From assembly GCA_016714815.1 (NCBI GenBank), contig JADKBZ010000012.1, positions 1 through 64,000 of the forward strand: a stretch of 64,000 nt of DNA, written 5' to 3'. Both the position numbers and the translations under genes were made by a program. This stretch comes from Holophagales bacterium (lineage in GTDB: Bacteria > Acidobacteriota > Thermoanaerobaculia > UBA5066). The notes under the pieces are model-generated. The model searched no databases. It saw nothing but the letters and a program-made list of their open reading frames with translations, and was not told the DNA's origin. The number at the start of each line of letters is the position of its first letter. The first letter of the stretch is position 1. This document shows positions 52,701 through 60,751 of this stretch, one piece after another.

Positions 52701-53614
52701 ATCGCCGGGATCAGCTTCCAGAGGGCGTGCGCGGCGAAGAAGGTCGAGAAGAGGACCGCGATCGCCGCGCCGTCGAGGGCGTTCGCCGTCACCGGGTACT
52801 TCCGCGCCGCCTTCAGCTCGCAGACGACGAGGAGCGAGATGCCGGTCAGGAGGCCGATCGCCATCCGGATGGGCGTCGTCAGCCAGCCCTCGGCGATGGA
52901 GTAGCGCAGGAACGAGATCGCCGCCACGACGAGCATGACGCCGGCGACCCAGGAGAAGAGCTTGACGCCGACGAGGCTCTCCCAGTCGAACGGGGGCGTG
53001 GAGGGCGGCGGGGGGGGCGAGGGCCGCCTCGCCGCGGCGACCGGCGCCGCGGGACGCGGAGGGACGGAGGGGGACGCCGCGGGGCGGGGCAGGTACGCCG
53101 GCGCCTCCGCCGCGCGGGCCGCCGGCTCCGCGGCGAACGCCGGGAGAACCGGAGGACGGTCAGGCGGAGCCGCGGGAAGCGGCGGAGCCTCGAAAAGTGG
53201 CGGAGCCGGGGAAAGCGGCGGGGCCGGGGACAGCGGCGGAAGGGGAGGCACCGGCTGGGAGTAGGGAGGAGCGGGGGAAGGAGAAGTCGGGGAAGGAGGA
53301 GCTTTCCAGGGGACCTCGACCACGACAGGGAGCCGGTCGGTTACCTCGAGCGACGGAGCAGGACGGATCTCCTCCGGCGGCGGTGGAGCCGCGGGCGAAG
53401 GGGACGGCGCCGCCGTGACCGGGACGTCCCGGACCGCGCGCACTTCGGCCCGCAGCTCGAGGACGTGCCTCTCGAGGCGTCCGTTCGCCCTTTCCAGCTC
53501 TCCCGCACGCTCCTCCAGCCGGGTCAGACGGCTCTTCGTGACGAGGGCCAGGACGAGGGAGACGACGGGCGCCAGGACGAACACCGCCGCCAGCAGGACG
53601 AAGAACGCCTCCAT
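49736..53614 (-). CDS. DUF2339 giant polytopic membrane protein
   Basis: 1292 residues. An N-terminal helix (about 3-27) is followed by a short coiled coil (RLTRLEERAGELERANGRLERHVLELRAEV in part), then a Pro/Ala-rich region from about 70 to 210 that contains an 18-base tandem repeat. Next is the conserved entry FDWESLVGVKLFSWVAGVMLVVAAISFLRYS in part, and then more than twenty hydrophobic helices to the C-terminus. Motifs such as LLTGISLLVVCELKAARKYP, FATPALLSTGEDRPIGLFGYLLLLNAGL in part and WALEAAALAWLYTRIPHRGLL are typical of DUF2339. Function unknown. It forms a coupled pair with the DUF3999 gene. Confidence 0.9.
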   Translation of the reverse strand: MEAFFVLLAAVFVLAPVVSLVLALVTKSRLTRLEERAGELERANGRLERHVLELRAEVRAVRDVPVTAAPSPSPAAPPPPEEIRPAPSLEVTDRLPVVVEVPWKAPPSPTSPSPAPPYSQPVPPLPPLSPAPPLSPAPPLFEAPPLPAAPPDRPPVLPAFAAEPAARAAEAPAYLPRPAASPSVPPRPAAPVAAARRPSPPPPPSTPPFDWESLVGVKLFSWVAGVMLVVAAISFLRYSIAEGWLTTPIRMAIGLLTGISLLVVCELKAARKYPVTANALDGAAIAVLFSTFFAAHALWKLIPAIPTFGLMVLVTAVAVLLSVRRDSIFIALLGLVGGFATPALLSTGEDRPIGLFGYLLLLNAGLAWVAHRKKWPVLTVLCAVLTAVYQWGWVAKFLTEGKLGLAAGIFLVFPLVLYAGLALGKPEEKDGDGKAPLFEGSAHLAGLLPLAFALFLAAVPAYGARHGLLFGFLFLLAAGLFAVAVWRGPSTLHLAGGLATLVVFAVWAFRSYVPDAWPSILLFLFLFVAFYLASPFVAERAGRPLDAVGLRAAYAAPLLLALAPVLVSEEPRAASPGLLFGVVFVLLALCAAYAIVREEGGVFFAGAFFALLAEAVWSARHLTPERLLPGLALYGVFSLFYLGVPLAARRFGRSLKPGGLSVVLLFAALALLLFLAAGPVAASALWGLALLLAVLNVGLFAEGAAGRFPAETLAGVLLSWGVLAVWWMTVPLGPVLVPGLLVVLGFALVVVGGSAWARAKTGAVETGGPNGIHLGLVGHLFLLFVATQPSLAVPPWPLLGILLVLDLALAAAAFATGVGALLAVALVLSQVVLLVLVSAVPFAPWSTVAVASALAVAGLGLLGRAVAPRAPKGGEALRTAVAQGAAAALLLGQAVALLGGLREGRPGVAFLTIAHLLLAGALLFVATVEGWHGLTIASAGLSFLAVLLWGDSGAAGTDRAVSRLLFAGLLWLLFLALPPLSARRAPAARAPWVAAVLASAAFFLLGRMSFSEAGWDGFVAVLPVGIAGALALLLVALLRVERPAARDLGRLALVAGAALAFVTIAIPLQLDKEWITIGWALEAAALAWLYTRIPHRGLLLASTGLAVVVFARLVLNEAVLSYHARSATPILNWYLYTYLVAAAALFLAARFLRGTADELAGGGVRASSTQMTFATILLFALVNIEIADWFSTGPTLTFNLARGTSLAQDLAYTLAWAVFAVGLLAAGIAGKSRAARIAALALLVATVLKAFLHDLGRLGGLYRVASFVGLAVSLALVAVALQKFVLAPREKQ
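53163..53234. repeat. Four 18-base tandem repeats in the DUF2339 Pro-rich region
   Basis: Units start at 53163, 53181, 53199 and 53217, each close to GGCGGAGCCGGGGAAAGC; a fifth, partial unit follows to 53252. On the minus strand each unit encodes a hexapeptide of the kind LSPAPP (LSPAPP, LSPAPP, LFEAPP, LPAAPP). Copy number could vary by slippage without frame loss. Confidence 0.85.
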
Positions 53615-53641
53615 CAGTGGATCCTCACGCGCCCGCCCGTG

Positions 53642-53863
53642 TCATTCCTCGGGAAGGTCGTCGTCGTCGTCGGCATCCCCGAAGAAAAACGAGTCGCCGC
53701 ACGGCCGGCTGCAGTAGTTCCGCGAGCCGACGCGGTAGACGCAGTAGAGGCAGAACGTCTTGCGGCACACGGGGCAGGTTTCGATCTCGCCCGGCTCGCA
53801 GAGCCGTCCGCAACGCCCGCAGCCGTCGCCCGGGGCGCCTTCGCCTTCGTCTTCTAGGACCAT
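53642..53863 (-). CDS. Small Cys-rich zinc-binding protein
   Basis: A 73-residue protein with two Cys clusters: CGRCGRLCEPGE, then CPVCRKTFCLYC, and CSRPCG near the end, giving at least eight Cys in a treble-clef or B-box-like spacing. The C-terminus is a run of Asp and Glu. It lies 28 bases upstream of the DUF2339 gene on the same strand, so it probably shares its transcript. Function unknown; an RNA- or protein-binding zinc finger is likely. Confidence 0.65.
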   Translation of the reverse strand: MVLEDEGEGAPGDGCGRCGRLCEPGEIETCPVCRKTFCLYCVYRVGSRNYCSRPCGDSFFFGDADDDDDLPEE

Positions 53864-53918
53864 GGGGGGATCATAGCCCGCGAGTCTGCTACCATTCGCC
53901 GCTCCGCGGCCGGCTCGG

Positions 53919-53994
53919 GGCGATGTAGCTCAGTCGGTAGAGCAGGGGTCTCATAAGCCCCGTGTCGGCGGTTCGAGTCCGCCCATCGCCACCA
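53919..53994 (+). tRNA. tRNA-Met (anticodon CAU), elongator type
   Basis: A 76-base cloverleaf. The acceptor stem is GGCGATG (53919-53925) with CATCGCC (53984-53990), followed by A and an encoded CCA (53992-53994). The D arm has AGCTCAGTCGGTAGAGC. The anticodon arm is GGGGT-CTCATAA-GCCCC with CAT at the anticodon, and the T arm is GGCGGTTCGAGTCCGCC. The first base pairs (unlike initiators) and there is no triple G-C pair set of the initiator type. The sequence resembles bacterial elongator Met tRNAs; tRNA-Ile(CAU) is less likely but not excluded. Confidence 0.95.
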
Positions 53995-54032
53995 ATCCTC
54001 CCCAGCCGCCCCGTCTCGCCTACCATCCCCGG

Positions 54033-55046
54033 GTGCCAGACGCATCCTTTCCCGGGGCTCCGGGACCAGGCCCTCTGCCCGAGGCCTTCTCGCGCCACCT
54101 CGCCTCTTCCGGCCTCCTCGACGGGGCCACGGCCCTCGTCGCTTCCTGCTCGGGCGGGGGCGATTCGACGGCCCTGCTCGTCCTCCTCGCGCGCGAAGCG
54201 AAGCTCAGGGGAGTCCCCCTCGTCGGCTTCCACGTCGACCATCAGCTGCGCGGAGCGGAGGGCCACCGGGACGCCCGGGCCGCGGCCGACCTCGCCGCCG
54301 CCCTCGGACTCTCGTTCGTCTTCCGGAGCTTCCCGGTCCGGGACCTTCGGGACTCCGGGGAGAGCCTGGAGTCGGCGGCCCGCCGGCTCCGGTACGAATC
54401 TCTCCTGGCACTCGGGAAGGACCTCGGCCCCGGCACGCTCCTGGCCACCGGGCACACGCTGGAGGACCAGGCCGAGACGGTCCTCCTCCACCTCGAGCGG
54501 AGGCTCGGCCGCACACGCGGCGGCGTCCGCCCCCGGAGGTCCGACGGCGTCGTCCGGCCCCTCCTCCCCTTCCGTCGCGAGGAGCTCCGGGAGTACCTCC
54601 GCGCCGAAGGGATCCCCTGGCGGGAGGACGCCTCGAACACCGACGAGAGGTTCGCGCGCAACCGGGTCCGCCACCGGGTCCTTCCCGGCCTCGAGGCCCG
54701 GTGGCCCGGAGTCACGGCCCGCCTGGCCCGCGCCGCCGAGGCGCTCACGAAGCGCCTTCACGGAATCGACGCCCGGGTCGACGCCGCCCTCGCCGCGCAC
54801 GCCGTCCCGCTCGAGGGACCGTGGCCGAGGGCCCTGCTGGCAGGCCTCGACCGGGAATCCGCGGGCCGGCTCCTCGTCCGCGCCGCCGGGGGAGACGGGC
54901 GCCGCCCGGGAGGCGCGCAGGTGGACCGGGTCCTCGATCGCCTCGCCGCCGGGGAGCCGACCTTTCGCGAAGGCCTCGCGGGCCGCCGGATCGCCGCAGA
55001 TCGTCTGACGGTCCGGCTCCTTCCCCCTGCTAGACTGACTCCATGA
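54033..55046 (+). CDS. tilS: tRNA(Ile)-lysidine synthase TilS
   Basis: 337 residues from GTG 54033. The PP-loop ATPase signature is ASCSGGGDSTALL (about 37-49), followed by GFHVDHQLRG, ARRLRYESLL, ATGHTLEDQAETVLLHL and FARNRVRHRVLPGLE, the TilS hallmarks. It attaches lysine to C34 of tRNA-Ile(CAU), changing its codon reading from AUG to AUA. The C-terminal domain is short and weakly conserved. Its stop overlaps the start of the hpt-like gene (ATGA), the widespread tilS-hpt-ftsH arrangement. Confidence 0.92.
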   Translation: MPDASFPGAPGPGPLPEAFSRHLASSGLLDGATALVASCSGGGDSTALLVLLAREAKLRGVPLVGFHVDHQLRGAEGHRDARAAADLAAALGLSFVFRSFPVRDLRDSGESLESAARRLRYESLLALGKDLGPGTLLATGHTLEDQAETVLLHLERRLGRTRGGVRPRRSDGVVRPLLPFRREELREYLRAEGIPWREDASNTDERFARNRVRHRVLPGLEARWPGVTARLARAAEALTKRLHGIDARVDAALAAHAVPLEGPWPRALLAGLDRESAGRLLVRAAGGDGRRPGGAQVDRVLDRLAAGEPTFREGLAGRRIAADRLTVRLLPPARLTP

Positions 55047-55606
55047 ACCTTCTCTACGACGAGCGGTTCTCGCCGGCCGAGATCGCCCACCGCGTCCAGT
55101 CGATCGGTCAGAGGATCTCGAGCGACTTCCCCGAGACGCCGATCGTCCTGATCGCGATCCTCAAGGGGGCCGCGATCTTCGCGTCCGACCTCGCCCGCAC
55201 GCTCCCCCGTTCGGTTCGCCTCGAGTACATCGACGTGATCCGCGGCGGCGAGGAGGAGATCGTCGACTTCCACTTCGTCACGCCGTTCAACGTCCGCGGG
55301 GCCGACATCATCATCCTCAAGGACGTCATCCGAAGCGGGATCATCGAAAGCTACCTCGCCGACCAGCTGCGCGAGGAGGGGCCGACCTCGATCCGCTTCG
55401 CCGGCATCGTCGACCGACCCCAGGAGCGGAAGAGTTCCCTCCTCGTCGACTACGTCCTGTTCCCGTCCGAGGACGGCATCCTCGTCGGCTACGGAATGGA
55501 GTTCGCCGGCGAAGGGGGCAACTTCCCGTTCATCGCGAAGGTGAGGACGCCCGGCGATCCTCCCTTCGCGCAGGCCACCGGACCGATCAAGGTCGTCCGG
55601 GGCTGA
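55043..55606 (+). CDS. hpt: Hypoxanthine phosphoribosyltransferase-like protein with altered PRPP motif
   Basis: 187 residues of the type I PRTase fold. LIAILKGAAIFASDLAR matches the HPRT pyrophosphate loop region and VDYVLFPSEDGILVGYGMEF the purine-binding end. The PRPP-binding motif, usually VEDIIDTG with two acids and a Thr, is here ILKDVIRSG. The first acidic residue is Lys, and Arg-Ser replace the Asp-Thr that precede Gly. Activity as a purine salvage enzyme is therefore uncertain. Position between tilS and ftsH is exactly that of hpt in many bacteria, so it is surely the orthologue by descent. Confidence 0.8.
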   Translation: MNLLYDERFSPAEIAHRVQSIGQRISSDFPETPIVLIAILKGAAIFASDLARTLPRSVRLEYIDVIRGGEEEIVDFHFVTPFNVRGADIIILKDVIRSGIIESYLADQLREEGPTSIRFAGIVDRPQERKSSLLVDYVLFPSEDGILVGYGMEFAGEGGNFPFIAKVRTPGDPPFAQATGPIKVVRG

Positions 55607-55651
55607 TCCGCGGCCGTCCCGGCGCCGTAGATTGCCGGGAAGGGTGACCTT

Positions 55652-57586
<1,935 letters not shown>

Positions 57587-57617
57587 AGGCTCCCCGCAGC
57601 TCCCGCGAACCCGTCGG

Positions 57618-57639
57618 CCCGCTCCGGACCCGGAGCGGG
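57618..57639 (+). terminator. Hairpin after ftsH, probable terminator
   Basis: CCCGCTCC (57618-57625) pairs with GGAGCGGG (57632-57639) around the loop GGACCC, followed by CCGTTTCGCC. The T-tract is short, so efficiency may be moderate. Confidence 0.55.
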
Positions 57640-57642
57640 CCG

Positions 57643-58382
57643 TTTCGCCTCCCGGGCCGGATCGAGGCGCGCCGGGGCGCCGCCCCGAAGCGGCGATCGG
57701 CTCCGGTCACCCGGCGGCACCCGGTCTACGGCGAGGTCCCGATCGTCCCCGGCCCGGGCGCCTCCGGCGGAACGGGCCGCCTCTGGCTCTACGACCCCGA
57801 CTACCGGCCCGACCTGCCGTCCGGCGCGGTCCGCGGCGACCCCCGCCGGCAGCTCTTCTGCTGCGACGTCCCGCGCTACTTCTACGTCGACCTCGACCGG
57901 ACCTGCCGCGACTGCGGCGCGCCGTTCGTCTTCTCGGCCCGGGAGCAGAAGCACTGGTACGAGACGCTCGGCTTCCGCCTCGACGCGAGCGCCGTCCGGT
58001 GCCTCCCCTGCCGGCGCGCCTTCCGGCGCGACAAGGGAATCGGCCGGGCGCTCTCCGACGCCTCGCGCGCGCCCTCGTCGAGGCGCCGCTCCACCCGCCC
58101 GCCGCCCTCGCCTACGCCCGGGCCGCCGTCGCCCACGCCGAGCGCTTCGGCCACGCCCCGCTCGACGGCGCGATCGCCGCGCTCCGGGCGCTTCGCCGCG
58201 CCGCGCCGTCCGTCGTGGAGACGCTCTACCTGGAGGGGCGCTGCGCCGAGGCCGCCGGACGGCCGCGAGGCGCCGCGGCGTGCTACGAGAAGTTTCTGGC
58301 GGCGGCGTCTCCGAAAGGGAACGCCGCACTCTTCCGGGAAGCCCGCGCGCGACTCGAGAAGCTCGCCCCGCACGACTCCTGA
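57643..58382 (+). pseudogene. Zinc-ribbon plus TPR-type protein gene, apparently broken
   Basis: The first part encodes a zinc ribbon (CRDCGAPFVFSAREQKHWYETLGF and CLPCRRAF, Cys pairs about 36 residues apart) preceded by RRHPVYGEVPIVPGPG. No ATG, GTG or TTG exists in this frame between the ftsH stop and the conserved region. At about 58064-58073 (CGCGCGCG) the frame turns to Pro/Ser-rich nonsense, while the next frame continues sensibly from RALVEAPLHPPAALAYARAAVAHAERFG to a TPR-like end at 58382 (VETLYLEGRCAEAAG, AACYEKFLAAASP). Removing one CG pair would join both. Either the gene has decayed, or the contig has errors at both points. The second half can also be read as an open frame from 57999. 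Confidence 0.55.
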
Positions 58383-58427
58383 AGACGCGAGGCCCCCGCT
58401 AGACTCCAGGCCCGGAGGCGCCGCCCG

Positions 58428-59321
58428 ATGACGTTCCGCCCTATCCCGCTCTCCGCCGGACGCCGGATCGACTTCGGCCCTGCAGGGGGCGTGATGGCGA
58501 TCCTGAACGTCACTCCCGATTCCTTCTCCGACGGAGGTCGCCTCGGGACGCCCCGGGCCGCCGTCGAGGCCGGGCTGCGCTTTGCGGGCGCGGGCGCCGC
58601 GATCCTCGACGTCGGCGGCGAATCGACGAGGCCGCGCGGAGCGGCGTACGGGGAGGGCGCAGGAGAGGTGACCGCCGACGAGGAGCTTTCGCGGGTCCTC
58701 CCGGTCGTCGAAGGAATCCGCGCCGCCAACGCGGCGATTCCGATCTCGGTCGACACCCGGCGGGTCGACGTCGCGCGCCGCGTCCTCGACGCGGGGGCCG
58801 ACGTCGTCAACCTCGTCACCGGGCTCGAGCCGCCCGACGGGCTCCTCGACCTCGTCGCCCGAACGGGCGCGGCGATCGTCCTGAACCACATGAGAGGGCT
58901 CCCGGCGACGACGTTCTCCGTGTCTCGGTTCGGTCCCGACGTCGTCTCCGACGTGGCGGGCGATCTCGCTCAGGCCCGGCGCCGCGGACTCCTCGCCGGT
59001 ATCCGGCCCGACCGGGTCTTCCTCGACCCTGGGCTCGGCTTCGGGAAGACCCCCGATCAGAATTTCGCCCTCCTCGCCGGCCTCGCGCTCCTCGGTCCCG
59101 AGGGGGTCCCCGTCGTCGTCGGCGCGTCGCGCAAGGCATTCCTCGGCTCCTTCTCCGGCAGGCCGCCCGCCGAGAGGCTCCCCGAGTCGCTCGCCGCCTG
59201 CGCCGCCGCCGTCGAGAGGCTCCGGGGCCGCAGCCCTCTCCTCGTCCGGGTGCACGACGTGGAGGAGACGTTGCGGTTCGTCCGGATCCTGGCGGCGGCG
59301 GCCGGCGACACCGGCCGGTGA
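58428..59321 (+). CDS. folP: Dihydropteroate synthase FolP
   Basis: 297 residues. The TIM-barrel signatures are intact: MAILNVTPDSFSDGG, ILDVGGESTRPRG, ISVDTRRVDVARRVLDAGADVVN in part, VLNHMRG, LDPGLGFGKTPDQN, VGASRKAFLG and VRVHDV. The usual Asn-Asp of the INDIS-type motif reads VNLVTG, keeping the Asn but not the Asp. It joins para-aminobenzoate to dihydropterin pyrophosphate in folate synthesis and is the target of sulfonamides. In many genomes cdaA and ybbR lie between folP and glmM; they are absent here. Confidence 0.95.
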   Translation: MTFRPIPLSAGRRIDFGPAGGVMAILNVTPDSFSDGGRLGTPRAAVEAGLRFAGAGAAILDVGGESTRPRGAAYGEGAGEVTADEELSRVLPVVEGIRAANAAIPISVDTRRVDVARRVLDAGADVVNLVTGLEPPDGLLDLVARTGAAIVLNHMRGLPATTFSVSRFGPDVVSDVAGDLAQARRRGLLAGIRPDRVFLDPGLGFGKTPDQNFALLAGLALLGPEGVPVVVGASRKAFLGSFSGRPPAERLPESLAACAAAVERLRGRSPLLVRVHDVEETLRFVRILAAAAGDTGR

Positions 59322-59400
59322 GGTTCGCCGCGGTCTCCCGGCCCTCTCACCGGCCCCCCCTCGGGCCTCCTTCCCGCCAGTTACGTAAACTCCGCAGTAC

Positions 59401-60732
59401 ATGCGCTCCCTCTTCGGCACTGACGGGATTCGCGGCAGGGCCGGCGAATACCCGCTCGACCCGGCCACCGTCTCGCGAATCGGCGCCGCCCTCGCCGTTT
59501 CGCTCCGCGACAGGGGCCGGACGGGAACACTCACGGTCGTCGTCGGCTGCGACACCCGCGTCTCCTCCCCCGGAATCGTGGCGGCCCTGGCCGGCGGGCT
59601 GAACGCCGCCGGCGCCCGGGTCCGGTTCGCCGGAGTCGTCCCGACGCCCGCCGTCGCCCACCTCGTGAGGGCGGTCGGGGCCGACGCGGGGATCTCCGTC
59701 TCGGCCTCGCACAACGCCTGGCCCGACAACGGAATCAAGATCTTCTCGTGGGAGGGCAAGAAGCTCCCCGACGCCGTGGAGGCCTCGATCGAGAGGCTCA
59801 TCGAAACGGCGGAGGCCGTCGCGCCCGTCGAGATCCCGGAGGACCCGGGCCTGGCCGATCTCTACGAGACCCACCTCGTCGACACGCTCCCGGCCCGGCT
59901 CGACGGCCTCCGGATCGTCGTCGACTGCGCGAACGGGGCCGCGTTCCGCGTCGCCCCGGAAGCCTTCCGGCGGGCGGGCGCCGAGGTGATCCCGCTCGCG
60001 GTCTCCCCCGACGGGCACAACATCAACGAGGGGTGCGGCGCCCTCCACCCGCAGGCCATGGCAAAGGCCGTGGCGGCGGCCGGAGCCGACTTCGGCCTCG
60101 CCCTCGACGGCGACGCCGACCGGGCGATGCTCGCCGACGGCGAGGGACGCATCCTCGACGGCGACGACGTCCTCCTCCTCTGGGCGCTCGAGCTCGAGCG
60201 GGAGGGGAAGAAGCCCGCCTCCGTCGTCGGGACGGTCATGTCGAACTGGGGGCTCGAGGAGGCGCTCGCCGCCCGCGGGATCGCTCTCGTCCGCGCCGCC
60301 GTCGGCGACCGCTACGTCGTGGAGGAGATGGACCGCCTCGGCGTTCTCCTCGGGGGCGAGCAGTCGGGGCACCTCATCCGCGCCGACCTGACGACGACCG
60401 GCGACGGGACCCTGACCGGCCTCCACGTCGCCGCCTCCGTCGCGGCCACCGGCGTCCCGCTCGCCACGGGGCCGCGCCTCGCCCGGGCGCCCCAGGTCCT
60501 CCTGAACGTGAAGGTTCGCGAGAAGGTCCCTTTCGGGGAGATCGCCGGATTCGCCGGCCTGATGACGGGCGCCGAAGAGCGGATCGCCGGGAGCGGCCGC
60601 ATCCTCGTCCGCTATTCCGGGACCGAGCTCCTCGCCCGGGTCATGGTGGAAGGGGTCGACAGGGAGGCCGTCGACGCGATCGCCGGCGAGCTGGCGGACG
60701 AGCTCCGCCGGACCCTCGGCGTGCCGGACTGA
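59401..60732 (+). CDS. glmM: Phosphoglucosamine mutase GlmM
   Basis: 443 residues starting MRSLFGTDGIRG, the standard opening. The catalytic phosphoserine loop is SVSASHNAWPDNGIKIF (about residues 99-115, Ser in SASHN). The metal loop is DGDADRAMLAD, the sugar loop GGEQSGHL, and the phosphate loop VRYSGTELLARV. It converts glucosamine-6-phosphate to glucosamine-1-phosphate for UDP-GlcNAc, hence peptidoglycan and LPS. It lies 79 bases after folP, and ppk begins 19 bases after its stop. Confidence 0.96.
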   Translation: MRSLFGTDGIRGRAGEYPLDPATVSRIGAALAVSLRDRGRTGTLTVVVGCDTRVSSPGIVAALAGGLNAAGARVRFAGVVPTPAVAHLVRAVGADAGISVSASHNAWPDNGIKIFSWEGKKLPDAVEASIERLIETAEAVAPVEIPEDPGLADLYETHLVDTLPARLDGLRIVVDCANGAAFRVAPEAFRRAGAEVIPLAVSPDGHNINEGCGALHPQAMAKAVAAAGADFGLALDGDADRAMLADGEGRILDGDDVLLLWALELEREGKKPASVVGTVMSNWGLEEALAARGIALVRAAVGDRYVVEEMDRLGVLLGGEQSGHLIRADLTTTGDGTLTGLHVAASVAATGVPLATGPRLARAPQVLLNVKVREKVPFGEIAGFAGLMTGAEERIAGSGRILVRYSGTELLARVMVEGVDREAVDAIAGELADELRRTLGVPD

Positions 60733-60751
60733 AGGAACGGGGGAAATCCGC

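Noticed and set aside
53919..53994. Possibility that the CAU tRNA is tRNA-Ile2, given the adjacent tilS gene
   Set aside because: The sequence is closer to elongator Met tRNAs and the acceptor stem is not the typical Ile2 type; adjacency to tilS alone is weak evidence. Identity elements would need a profile to settle.
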